Part shown: positions 7,225 through 14,655 of the stretch, piece by piece
How positions within the stretch are numbered: the stretch's first letter is position 1
Layout: each line of letters opens with the position of its first letter
NCBI GenBank assembly: GCA_004557645.1
Contig: SFGI01000030.1
Coordinates: forward strand, 1 to 26,899
DNA: 26,899 nucleotides
DNA from: [Eubacterium] saphenum
GTDB lineage: Bacteria > Bacillota > Clostridia > Lachnospirales > Anaerotignaceae
Reading direction: 5' to 3'
Made by a program: the position numbers and the translations under genes
The notes under the pieces: model-generated
The model's database searches: none
Seen by the model: only the letters and a program-made list of their open reading frames with translations
Told to the model about the DNA's origin: nothing

Positions 7225-8127
7225 TCATTCCCGTTCGATTTTTACGCCTTCCATATCGGGCTCTAATAAGGTCAATTCCCAATGATGCTCCAATTGGTGT
7301 AAATATTCAGACATTCCTCTTTCGAATTCCTCCGCTTTATCCTTTGTTACGATGGCCATCAGGGTAGAGCCTGCACCGCTCAGATAGCTGGCAACAGCAC
7401 CAAGCTCCTTGGCATGGGCAAAAATTTCATTCATGCCGGGGATCAGTGCACTGCGGTAGGGCTGATGCACTCTGTCCTCCATAGCCATATGGAAATTCTC
7501 ATATTTCCCCGTCAGCATAGATGCCACCAAAAGAGCCGCGCGGGATGCATTGAACACCATATCTCCACGGGAATAGGCATCCGGGAGCACGCTTCTGGCC
7601 TTTTCGGTAGAAACTGGAAAATCCGGAACCATTATAGCAAAAATCAAATCCTCAGGCAACTCCAAACGCACATGTTTCATCTCTTTTTCATCCAGAGCGC
7701 CCACCACCATACTGCCGAAGATAGCAGGATTGGAATTATCGGGGTGACCTTCCAGCTTTGCCGCCATCTGCGCCAGTTCTTCCTTATGGCAGGGTCTGCC
7801 TGCCAGTTCATTGGCTGCAAAAAGACCGCCTACGATACAGGCTGCACTGCTGCCCAAGCCTCTTACCATGGGGATATGATCTTCCTGGATGATATGCACA
7901 CCGGGCATTTTCAATCCCTTCTGGTCATAAAAATATTTCATGGTCTGATAAATGAGATTGGTTTCATCGGTGGGAACCGGAATCGCCTGTTTCTGCTTCA
8001 CTTCAATGGTCAAGCCGGTCGTCTGCTCTTCCACCCAAATGTGATTGTATAACTGAACTGCGATGCCGATGCTGTCAAAGCCGGGACCCATATTTGCGGA
8101 TGTCGCCGGGATCTGAATATGAATCAT
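7225..8127 (-). CDS. thrB: Homoserine kinase
   Basis: A GHMP-superfamily kinase of 300 aa that makes O-phosphohomoserine, the precursor of threonine. It shows the N-terminal PATSANMGPGFDSIG segment (7-21), the phosphate-binding loop GLGSSAA (90-96) followed by a helix, EGHPDN typical of ThrB, and the C-terminal SGAGSTLMAIV motif 3. AGGAGGG precedes the ATG at 8127. It lies 66 bp downstream of the ACT regulator gene and 62 bp upstream of lysC on the same strand, so the three are very likely co-transcribed. Homoserine dehydrogenase and threonine synthase, often clustered with thrB, are not present in the window. Confidence 0.95.
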   Translation of the reverse strand: MIHIQIPATSANMGPGFDSIGIAVQLYNHIWVEEQTTGLTIEVKQKQAIPVPTDETNLIYQTMKYFYDQKGLKMPGVHIIQEDHIPMVRGLGSSAACIVGGLFAANELAGRPCHKEELAQMAAKLEGHPDNSNPAIFGSMVVGALDEKEMKHVRLELPEDLIFAIMVPDFPVSTEKARSVLPDAYSRGDMVFNASRAALLVASMLTGKYENFHMAMEDRVHQPYRSALIPGMNEIFAHAKELGAVASYLSGAGSTLMAIVTKDKAEEFERGMSEYLHQLEHHWELTLLEPDMEGVKIERE

Positions 8128-8193
8128 GATTTGTTCCCTCCTAGTTTATGATGAAAGTATTTTCAAGGGGCTGGCAGCCGCCTTTTATGCATA

Positions 8194-8637
8194 TTATTCT
8201 CTTGCGATGATCTTCAGGGACTGTACGCCCTGCAGCCCTTCGATGCGTGCCATCAATCTGCCCAGTTCGCCCTGCATCTCGTTGGTTTCGATGGTAACGG
8301 TCACGTTGGCGATCCCATTGATGGGGATAGTCTGGTTGATGGTCAGGATATTTGCGCCTTCTGTGGCAATGCCGTTCAAAACAGAGGACAGCAGACCTCT
8401 GGTATGGTCCAGATTCATGGAGATGGTCACGGTCTTGCCTCTGGTGTTTTCGTAAAGAGGATGTACCGCGTCACGATATTTATAGAAAGCACTGCGGCTG
8501 ATGCCCACACGATTTACGGCATCCTGAACCGTTTTTTCCTTCTTGCTCTCCAGCAGATTTTTTACATCCATGACTTTCAAAAAGATCTCAGGCAGTACGC
8601 TTTTATCAACGATATAAAAATTCTTATCTTCTTTCAC
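8194..8637 (-). CDS. ACT domain regulatory protein (UPF0735/PheB-like)
   Basis: A 147-aa protein of the UPF0735 family, similar to the product called PheB in Bacillus subtilis. Residues ~37-60 (QDAVNRVGISRSAFYKYRD) form a helix-turn-helix-like segment. The rest, from about 70, is an ACT domain with the pattern VTISMNLDHTRGLLSSVLN that binds small ligands such as amino acids in many regulators. The start is GTG at 8637, chosen because AGGAGG lies ten bases upstream. It heads the operon with thrB and lysC, so a role in sensing an amino acid and controlling this pathway is plausible but not proven. A good promoter lies at 8689-8717. Confidence 0.88.
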   Translation of the reverse strand: MKEDKNFYIVDKSVLPEIFLKVMDVKNLLESKKEKTVQDAVNRVGISRSAFYKYRDAVHPLYENTRGKTVTISMNLDHTRGLLSSVLNGIATEGANILTINQTIPINGIANVTVTIETNEMQGELGRLMARIEGLQGVQSLKIIARE

Positions 8638-8688
8638 GAAATCTTTCCTCCTGTTTCTCTTTTAAAAACATTTGTTTTTGACAAAAGG

Positions 8689-8717
8689 ACTATATCATAA
8701 AAATCTTTCCTTGGCAA
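8689..8717 (-). promoter_or_regulatory. Promoter of the ACT-thrB-lysC operon
   Basis: On the minus strand TTGCCA (complement of 8712-8717) and TATAGT (complement of 8689-8694) are separated by 17 bp, about 50 bp upstream of the GTG start. The leader is too short for a lysine riboswitch or T-box and I see neither. Confidence 0.7.
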
Positions 8718-8838
8718 GTACAAAAAAACAAAAATGTCCTCGACCCATGAATTTTTGTCATTGTATAAAGAAATTTTGATTTTTTTCCCTTGTTTTTGTT
8801 GGTTTTTCCGCAAAAGCATGTTTTTTTCTGCTTTTCGG

Positions 8839-8867
8839 TTTCAAAATCCCTCTTTTTCTGTTACAAT
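8839..8867 (+). promoter_or_regulatory. Possible promoter of the 8921 gene
   Basis: TACAAT at 8862-8867 is a good -10. TTTCAA at 8839-8844, 17 bp upstream, is a weak -35. A small hairpin (GCGG / CCGC around 8883-8898) lies in the leader. Confidence 0.4.
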
Positions 8868-8920
8868 AAATGAATTAGGCTTGCGGTGAAAAAGCCGCAG
8901 ACAAAAGGAGTTTTGATACT

Positions 8921-10507
8921 ATGAAACAGGCAAGACCCGTGCAGCCAAAGCACGCTCCTCTTTTGGGGCTGTTCCTGAACGGATATGAAAATATGCGTCA
9001 AAAAATGGATGCCTCCTGTCGCCGCCCTCTGCTGGATATCGCCCCTCTGGCCTTCGGCAAATGGCACTATACGGCACTGGCCTCCGAAACCATCCTTTCC
9101 CCTGCCAATATTTTGGCTTTGGATCTGGAAAAGGATGGAGACGAAAAAACAGAATATGCCTATGTGATGCGGACAAAGCCCGCGGAAGAACAGCCAGATG
9201 CAGAATTTATCTCTGAATACAGCTTTGCTCTGGTGGGCTACTCTACGGAAAGCCATCCCCTGGTGGATGACCTGCAGGCCCTCATCGGCTATTGCACCCC
9301 CGACCGTGCCACAGATGAAAACGGACTGCTCCTGCCCCAAGAAAAAGACGGCATTCTGAAACAGCTGAGCCTGAAGGCGGATTTCTATCTGGAATATCTG
9401 ACCAGGCTGGCATGGCTCCATGGTCTTCTGGTTCCCATGCCCTCCATCCATACCCAAAGGGTACAGCCTGCAGCGGAATGTGACTTCTTCTTTTCTCAGG
9501 AAACGAGGGATATCCTCTTCCAGCTGGGCGAAACAGCCTGTACGCTGGCTTCCGAACGCTTCACCTGGTCTATGGATTTGGAGGAAGGCATCGCTACTCC
9601 CGATTTTTTCTATCACTTATTGGAAAACCATCAGGAAGTAGACCGCATCTTCGTAGATTTTTATCATAAAGTAGACGTCAATATCGAGGAGATCTGGAAA
9701 ACCCCTCCCGAAAACCTGAGTGCGGAGGAAAAATCCATCGTTTCTTCCTTCTTATTTACTGGCATCATGCTGGATAAATGGTTCCTGACCCCCATGTGCC
9801 TGTTCTTCCACTTTATCCGCCCCATTGCCTTTACGCCCATTCGCTTCTTTTCTTTGGTGAATAATCTGGCGGCATTGGTGCTGATGGAGCATAACTTGGG
9901 GGCGGAATTATTCACTCCCCCCACCTACTACAGCCTGACAGCACTGGGCAAGGAGCTTTTCGCCGACCCCGCATCCAAGGAAATCGACAAGCAGAAAATG
10001 CCCCGTACCCTGCCCTATGAACAGCTGTTGGAAGCTGTGCTGCAGGAATCGGAAATGCGGACCAGGGAAAGAATGTTCCTGATGGAGGTCGTCCCCGATG
10101 TCCTTTCCATCAAGGTCTCCCATACCAGTGACGATGCCCTTTGGAAGGTCATCGAAGTGGGACAGGATATGGATGTGAACCTGCTCTGCAGAGACCTTTG
10201 CGCCGCCTTCTGCATGGAAGAAATGGCGGATTATCTGCTTTCTGTGCCCGACCGGAACGGCTTCCCCGTGGAATATTCCGCCAGGGGCTCCAAGCGTTCC
10301 ATCAATAAGGCCAACGGCAAAGACCTGCAGGATCTTCCCATCGAGGCAGGCAGCAAACTGATGCTCTACCCCACCCAGAACAGAACCATGGCGCTTTCTT
10401 TGGAGATCGTGGAAAAAGGCAAGGGCAACCCCTACCTGATGTATCCCCGTGTCACCAAGCAAAGCCCTAAGATCATCGAACAAGAGAAGATTGATGAAAT
10501 CTTCTGA
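8921..10507 (+). CDS. Conserved protein with possible pRiA4b ORF-3-like domain
   Basis: A 528-aa soluble protein with no signal peptide. I do not recognise the first ~380 residues; they are rich in aromatic and acidic residues, with one strongly hydrophobic stretch (about 280-310, FLTPMCLFFHFIRPIAFTPI) that is probably buried core. From about residue 388, a segment with LSIKVSHTSDDALWKVIEV, a predicted helix and a final YPTQNRTMALSLEIV strand follows the layout of the plasmid pRiA4b ORF-3-like domain (strand, LWRVIEV, helix, strands), but the match is by eye only. AAAGGAG precedes the ATG by 11 bases. The next gene starts 59 bp later on the same strand, so co-transcription is possible. The function is unknown. 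Confidence 0.75.
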   Translation: MKQARPVQPKHAPLLGLFLNGYENMRQKMDASCRRPLLDIAPLAFGKWHYTALASETILSPANILALDLEKDGDEKTEYAYVMRTKPAEEQPDAEFISEYSFALVGYSTESHPLVDDLQALIGYCTPDRATDENGLLLPQEKDGILKQLSLKADFYLEYLTRLAWLHGLLVPMPSIHTQRVQPAAECDFFFSQETRDILFQLGETACTLASERFTWSMDLEEGIATPDFFYHLLENHQEVDRIFVDFYHKVDVNIEEIWKTPPENLSAEEKSIVSSFLFTGIMLDKWFLTPMCLFFHFIRPIAFTPIRFFSLVNNLAALVLMEHNLGAELFTPPTYYSLTALGKELFADPASKEIDKQKMPRTLPYEQLLEAVLQESEMRTRERMFLMEVVPDVLSIKVSHTSDDALWKVIEVGQDMDVNLLCRDLCAAFCMEEMADYLLSVPDRNGFPVEYSARGSKRSINKANGKDLQDLPIEAGSKLMLYPTQNRTMALSLEIVEKGKGNPYLMYPRVTKQSPKIIEQEKIDEIF

Positions 10508-10566
10508 AATATATAAAACAAAATCCTGATTTTGACGAAAAAATTTTGAAAGAAGGTAATGTTATC

Positions 10567-11664
10567 ATGGCAGCACTGACCCACGCCCACGGCGGCGATC
10601 TGGACGCCATCCAGAGAGCCTATGGCATCCCCAGAGAGGAGATCATCGATTTCAGCGGCAACATCAACCCCTTGGGTTTCCCCAAAAAGGCGGAAGATGC
10701 CCTGAAAGAAAATCTGCACCTCATTAAAACTTACCCCGATAAAAACTATCTGGCACTGAAACAGGCCATCGGCGCATATACCGGTGCAGACCCTGCCCAT
10801 ATCGTGGTGGGCAATGGCTCTACTGAACTGATCTCCACTTTCATCCAGACAGTCAATGCCAAAAAATCCATCATCATGGGGCCTGCCTATTCTGAATATG
10901 AAAGAGAGGTTTCCCTGACCGGCGGCACCTTCACATACTTCCCTCTGAAAGAAGAAGATGATTTCCGTCTGGATCTGGAAGCACTGCTGGCGGCACTGAC
11001 CCCCGAAATCGGCATGTTCATCGCCTGCAACCCCAATAACCCCACCGGCACAGCCATCCACACCGATGAAATGCGGAAAATCCTGACCCATTGTAAGGAA
11101 AACGGCATTTCCGTGATGGTGGATGAAACCTATATCGAATTTTCCGATATCCTGCCGGAAATCTGTTCCATCCCTTTGGTGGCGGAATTTGATAACCTCT
11201 TCGTCATCCGCGGCACCTCCAAATTCTTTGCTGCCCCCGGCATCCGTCTGGGCTATGGGATGTCCTCCAATCAGGCATTTTTGGATCGGCTGAAGGCAAA
11301 CCAGAACCCTTGGAGCGTAAACAGTCTGGCGGATTTCATCGGTCAGCATATCTTCAGCGATGTGAAATTCCACAAAGCTACCCAGAAGCTGGTTTCCGAA
11401 GAAAGAAAAAAAGCCTTTGCAGAGCTTTCCACATGGAAAAACATCAAGGCTTACCCCTCCGAAGCAAATTTCATCCTGCTGAAGCTGAAAACGGACAAGG
11501 TGACCGCCCACGATTTATTTGAAAAATGTATCGTGAAAAAAATGCTCATCCGTGATGCATCTTCCTTCACCTTTTTGGATGAAACCTTCCTGCGCTTCTG
11601 CATCCTTTCTCCCGAACACAATGCAGCCCTGCTGCAGGAATTGAAGCAGTGGGTGGAAGCGTAA
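10567..11664 (+). CDS. PLP-dependent class I/II aminotransferase, CobD/HisC-like
   Basis: A fold-type I pyridoxal-phosphate enzyme of 365 aa. The N-terminus HAHGGDLDAIQRAYG followed by IIDFSGNINPLG (about 27-38) is characteristic of L-threonine-O-3-phosphate decarboxylase (CobD). Other motifs are ACNPNNPTG, MVDETYIEFS and the Schiff-base lysine K219 in GTSKFFAAPGIRLGYG. CobD supplies the aminopropanol linker of cobalamin, but no other cobalamin gene is nearby. Histidinol-phosphate aminotransferase or another aminotransferase of the same subfamily is therefore possible. I chose the ATG at 10567, which has AGAAGG upstream, over an in-frame TTG at 10546. Confidence 0.85.
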   Translation: MAALTHAHGGDLDAIQRAYGIPREEIIDFSGNINPLGFPKKAEDALKENLHLIKTYPDKNYLALKQAIGAYTGADPAHIVVGNGSTELISTFIQTVNAKKSIIMGPAYSEYEREVSLTGGTFTYFPLKEEDDFRLDLEALLAALTPEIGMFIACNPNNPTGTAIHTDEMRKILTHCKENGISVMVDETYIEFSDILPEICSIPLVAEFDNLFVIRGTSKFFAAPGIRLGYGMSSNQAFLDRLKANQNPWSVNSLADFIGQHIFSDVKFHKATQKLVSEERKKAFAELSTWKNIKAYPSEANFILLKLKTDKVTAHDLFEKCIVKKMLIRDASSFTFLDETFLRFCILSPEHNAALLQELKQWVEA

Positions 11665-11745
11665 AAAATTGCTATCGTAAACACCATAGGAACTGCACAT
11701 ATTATCTCCGAACGACCATTTCAAAATCGTTTTGAGGTGATTTCA

Positions 11746-12141
11746 TTGAATCAGACCATCAGCCGCAAAGATCTTTGCGGCTATTTATCTCTATTGCGAA
11801 ATCAAATCGGCGGGCAGGAGCTGTTTCCCGCCCCCAACGTGATTTTTCTCAACAGCCGTGCGTTATATCACCACCTGGCAAAGCAGACCTGCGGCGAAGC
11901 AACTGTGGGGGAAATCTTGAAAAAGATAGAGACCTGTATCCCCCTGGCGGTGACGGAGGAAAGCTTTTCCCTCTTTCTTTCCGCCTGCAAGGAACCAAAA
12001 GCCGAACGCACCCGTAATTTTCTGGAAAGCAGCAAAGCGGATTTTCTCCTGCTCATCCACCAGACAGCAGAAAATGAACAGCAGTGGGACGCCCTGACTT
12101 CCCTCTGCGAAAAATTGCGGCAAAGAAATATTCAGCATTAA
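11746..12141 (+). CDS. Hypothetical protein
   Basis: About 131 aa, with no domain I recognise. It is probably soluble and alpha-helical, with no membrane segment or signal peptide. The start is most likely the TTG at 11746: GAGGTG (11734-11739) sits six bases upstream as a Shine-Dalgarno. The in-frame GTG at 11737 overlaps that site and would leave it without one. It lies between the PLP enzyme and the radical SAM gene, 14 bp before the latter's start, so it is likely co-translated with it. Codon use matches the neighbours, which supports a real gene. Confidence 0.65.
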   Translation: MNQTISRKDLCGYLSLLRNQIGGQELFPAPNVIFLNSRALYHHLAKQTCGEATVGEILKKIETCIPLAVTEESFSLFLSACKEPKAERTRNFLESSKADFLLLIHQTAENEQQWDALTSLCEKLRQRNIQH

Positions 12142-12155
12142 AAGGAAGTACCTCT

Positions 12156-13076
12156 GTGGAAAACAAACCCTACCGCAGCTTAAATGAATATTATCGGGAG
12201 ATTTTTGGACGGAAAACGGCAAAAATCTCTTTGGACGGGGGCTTCACCTGCCCCAATCGGGATGGCACCCGGGGCACAAGGGGCTGCCTTTTCTGCAGCA
12301 GCGGCGGCAGCGGCGATTTTGCGGAAAACGCCGCCCTTTCCATTACCGAACAAATCGAACAGGGCAAAGCCCAGACCTCTGAAAAATGGAAGGACCCTGC
12401 CTATATCGCCTATTTTCAGGCCTTTACCAACACCTATGCCCCCGTGGCGGAACTACGGCGGAAATATGAGGAAGCCCTTGCCTGCCCCGGTGTAGAGGGC
12501 ATTTCCATCGCCACCAGGGCCGATTGCCTGCCAGAGGATGTGCTGGACCTGCTGGCGGAGCTGAACGGAAAAACGAAGCTTTGGGTGGAACTGGGCTTGC
12601 AGACTGCCGATGAGGAATCCGCCCGGCGCATCCGCCGCGGCTATCCCCTCTCCGTATTCGAACAGGCTGTTTATGCTCTGGCGGAACGAAATATCCCTGT
12701 GGTCGTCCATGTCATTCTTGGCCTGCCCGGGGAAACGAGGGAAACGGTTCTCCGCACCATCGACTGTGTGAACCGCCTGCCCATAGAGGGCATCAAGCTG
12801 CAGCTTTTGCACGTTCTTTCCGACAGCGATCTGGCAGAGATTTACAAAGCAGGAGAGTATATCCCCCTCACCAAAGAGGCATACATCGCCCTTGTGGGGG
12901 ACTGCATCGCCCATCTGCGGGAGGATATCGTCATCCACCGTCTGACGGGGGATGGGGATAAAAATACCCTTCTGGCGCCCCTGTGGAGCCTGCGGAAGCG
13001 GGATGTTCTGAATACTCTCCATAAATATCTGAAAGAAAATCAGATACGACAGGGTATGAACTGCAAAATTGACTAA
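12156..13076 (+). CDS. Radical SAM protein, YhcC/TIGR01212 family
   Basis: A 306-aa radical SAM protein close to the YhcC family (TIGR01212). The cluster-binding cysteines are C32, C44 and C47 in TCPNRDGTRGTRGCLFC, the widely spaced pattern typical of this family, followed by SSGGSGDFA. Other family segments are YFQAFTNTYAP, TRADCLPEDVLDLL, WVELGLQT and HVILGLPGETRE. The start is GTG at 12156, supported by AAGGAAG upstream and by the conserved ENKPYRSLNEYYRE N-terminus. It should bind a 4Fe-4S cluster and cleave S-adenosylmethionine. The substrate is not established; a role in RNA or protein modification is a guess. The length is normal. Confidence 0.9.
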   Translation: MENKPYRSLNEYYREIFGRKTAKISLDGGFTCPNRDGTRGTRGCLFCSSGGSGDFAENAALSITEQIEQGKAQTSEKWKDPAYIAYFQAFTNTYAPVAELRRKYEEALACPGVEGISIATRADCLPEDVLDLLAELNGKTKLWVELGLQTADEESARRIRRGYPLSVFEQAVYALAERNIPVVVHVILGLPGETRETVLRTIDCVNRLPIEGIKLQLLHVLSDSDLAEIYKAGEYIPLTKEAYIALVGDCIAHLREDIVIHRLTGDGDKNTLLAPLWSLRKRDVLNTLHKYLKENQIRQGMNCKID

Positions 13077-13084
13077 CGCCATTG

Positions 13085-13114
13085 TTTACAACAAAACGGG
13101 AAATGTGCTATGAT
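13085..13114 (+). promoter_or_regulatory. Promoter of the DUF4364 gene
   Basis: TTTACA at 13085-13090 and TATGAT at 13109-13114 are separated by 18 bp, about 40 bp upstream of the start codon, immediately after the radical SAM gene. Confidence 0.6.
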
Positions 13115-13152
13115 AAAAGATAGAAAATCATGTTTTGAAAGGAGGTCTTTCC

Positions 13153-13731
13153 ATGTCCATGCAGTATTCCACCAAAAAGCTGGCGGAGCATAAGCTCATT
13201 ATCCTGCATCTTTTGCAGAAAATGGGTATTTCCCTTTCCAACAGCGAAATCTGTCAGTTCCTGCTGGAAAAAAACTATATGGATTATTTTTCTGTGCAGC
13301 AATATCTGGCGGAACTGGAAAGCGCAGGCTGGCTGGAAAAGACCCGGGAACAGAACAACACCCGCTACACCCTGACGGACGATGGGGAGGAAGTCATCAA
13401 TTACTTCATCAACCGCATTTCCGATGAGGTGAAAAACGAGATCAATACCTATGTTCACGAAAACAGCAGACGTATTCGGGCGGAATATGCCGTGACGGCA
13501 AATTATTTCCCCGAGCTGAACGGAGATTATCTGGTAAAATGCGGTCTTTGCGACGACAGCGGCGCAACCCTTATGGAGATCAGCGTTTCTGTAGTTTCCA
13601 AGACCCAGGCACAGCAGATCTGCCGCAACTGGCGCAAGCATGTGAATCAGTATTACCGCAATTTTCTGGCTTCTCTGGCGGCGGAGGATAAAGAATTCCC
13701 CCAGGGAGAAAAAGAAGATCCCGGGGAATAA
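13153..13731 (+). CDS. DUF4364 family protein with winged-helix domain
   Basis: A 192-aa protein matching the DUF4364 family of Clostridia. The N-terminal ~80 residues look like a PadR/MarR-type winged helix (LAEHKLIILHLLQKMG, then VQQYLAELESAGWLEKT, and the wing TRYTLTDDGEEVI). The C-terminal half, about 95-185, is the conserved domain, with an alternating strand pattern and YVHENSRRIRAEY. It may be a transcription regulator with a ligand-binding domain; no target is known to me. AAAGGAGG sits eight bases before the ATG at 13153, so I prefer it to the upstream TTG at 13135. It has its own promoter and a strong terminator. Confidence 0.85.
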   Translation: MSMQYSTKKLAEHKLIILHLLQKMGISLSNSEICQFLLEKNYMDYFSVQQYLAELESAGWLEKTREQNNTRYTLTDDGEEVINYFINRISDEVKNEINTYVHENSRRIRAEYAVTANYFPELNGDYLVKCGLCDDSGATLMEISVSVVSKTQAQQICRNWRKHVNQYYRNFLASLAAEDKEFPQGEKEDPGE

Positions 13732-13746
13732 CTACATAAAAATAAC

Positions 13747-13786
13747 AAAAGCGACTTGAGACGAAAATCTCAAAGTCGCTTTTTTG
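13747..13786. terminator. Bidirectional terminator
   Basis: A long stem, AAAAGCGACTTGAGA (13747-13761) against TCTCAAAGTCGCTTTT (13768-13783) with one bulge, is followed by T residues. It ends the DUF4364 gene and the convergent NapH-like gene. Confidence 0.87.
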
Positions 13787-13788
13787 AT

Positions 13789-14361
13789 TTATCTTGCTTT
13801 CAGTTTGCAGATGCCCTGCGTCATGCTGCCCATAGGGCAGAAGGTACACCATGTTCTGGGTTTGAACAATACCATTACGATGAGCCCGATGAGCGTAGCT
13901 GTCAGCATCATACTGTAGAGCCCAAAGCTGAACTGTGCCACCCAATCGCTGACTGTGCCTGCCGTATAGGCCCAGCCCCAGGGCACACGGAAGGTCCAGA
14001 AAAGCTTTATGGTTTCTTTCAGCGTCCCTGCTCCCGATGCCACCAGATAGGTCTGGAAAACCATATTGGCAAACATGGTCATAAAGAACACCAGAAAGCC
14101 ATAGCGGAATGCCTTGGAATAGAAAAATTTCGGGGTGGGCCGATTTCTGGAGCATTTGCAGGTGGTACCCAGCTTTGTGAAGAGCTGGCTCCTGCCGCAG
14201 AAATTGTTGCAGAAGGCTTTATTCCCCCCGATGATGGCAATGAGCAGAGGCAGCAGGAATTCGATCATCCCCAGCCACGCAAAGAGGATATTGAAAAAGC
14301 CCAGGGTAAAATAGATGATCTCCCAAATCCAGAGATAGTCATACCAATGTTTCTTTTTCAT
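13789..14361 (-). CDS. NapH-like polytopic 4Fe-4S membrane protein
   Basis: A 190-aa membrane protein with about four hydrophobic helices (roughly 10-45, 86-108, 125-150, 152-168) and conserved cysteines facing one side: C51 and C55 in FCNNFCGRSQLF, C68 and C70, and C172, C175 and C185 in CTFCPMGSMTQGICKLK. These recall the NapH/NosR/YccM family, which passes electrons between the quinone pool or membrane and soluble iron-sulfur proteins. The start is ATG 14361 with AAGGAGG upstream. It overlaps the ferredoxin stop by four bases (ATGA), so the two are translationally coupled and probably form one electron-transfer module. The Crp/Fnr gene just upstream is the likely regulator. The electron donor and acceptor are unknown. 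Confidence 0.85.
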   Translation of the reverse strand: MKKKHWYDYLWIWEIIYFTLGFFNILFAWLGMIEFLLPLLIAIIGGNKAFCNNFCGRSQLFTKLGTTCKCSRNRPTPKFFYSKAFRYGFLVFFMTMFANMVFQTYLVASGAGTLKETIKLFWTFRVPWGWAYTAGTVSDWVAQFSFGLYSMMLTATLIGLIVMVLFKPRTWCTFCPMGSMTQGICKLKAR

Positions 14362-14558
14362 ACCTCTTCCTCCTTGATCTCGATACAGCCTGCGGGGCAG
14401 GTTTTGGCACAAATGCCGCAGCCCACACATTTTTTCCCATCCACCACCGCATAGCAGCCCTTCCAGATGGAAATGGCTTCTCTGGGGCAGACCTTTCTGC
14501 AGGCACCACAGGAAACGCAAATTTTCTCATCGGGCACTGCCCATTTTTTCTTTCTCAT
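14358..14558 (-). CDS. Small 2[4Fe-4S] ferredoxin-type protein
   Basis: A 66-aa ferredoxin-like protein with two complete CxxCxxCxxxCP motifs: C14, C17, C20, C24 and C44, C47, C50, C54. It should carry two 4Fe-4S clusters and act as a soluble electron carrier. C58 is an additional cysteine. The start ATG at 14558 is chosen from the compact ferredoxin fold and a GAGGGA upstream; a longer in-frame reading to 14735 would run through the intergenic hairpin. The last codons overlap the start of the NapH-like gene, so the product probably feeds that membrane protein. A hairpin with a nested dyad lies between this gene and the Crp/Fnr gene. Confidence 0.85.
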   Translation of the reverse strand: MRKKKWAVPDEKICVSCGACRKVCPREAISIWKGCYAVVDGKKCVGCGICAKTCPAGCIEIKEEEV

Positions 14559-14589
14559 CGCTTTCCCTCTCTTTCTCCCATAACCAAAA

Positions 14590-14639
14590 ACGGAACATTC
14601 TCTCGATGATAGGATTCTATCAAAAAGAGGATGTTCCGT
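14590..14639 (-). promoter_or_regulatory. Hairpin with nested dyad between the Crp/Fnr gene and the ferredoxin gene
   Basis: Outer arms ACGGAACATTCTCT (14590-14603) and AGAGGATGTTCCGT (14626-14639) pair with one G-T. Read on the minus strand, T residues follow, so it can act as a terminator or attenuator. The loop holds a second perfect dyad, TGATAG-GATT-CTATCA (14607-14622), whose TGAT-N8-ATCA half-sites resemble a Crp/Fnr operator. It may let the regulator control the ferredoxin genes. Confidence 0.5.
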
Positions 14640-14655
14640 CTGTGACAAACTTACA

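Noticed and set aside
5978..7285. 435-codon plus-strand frame opposite lysC and thrB
   Set aside because: It is an antisense shadow of two well-identified genes. Its Cys/His-rich composition is typical of the complement of coding sequence, and there is no ribosome binding site.
8638..8880. Possible riboswitch or T-box leader, and a short minus-strand frame at 8634-8819, upstream of the amino-acid operon
   Set aside because: The promoter at 8689-8717 leaves a leader of about 45 bases, with no T-box or lysine-riboswitch elements. The short frame runs across the promoter and lacks a start site.
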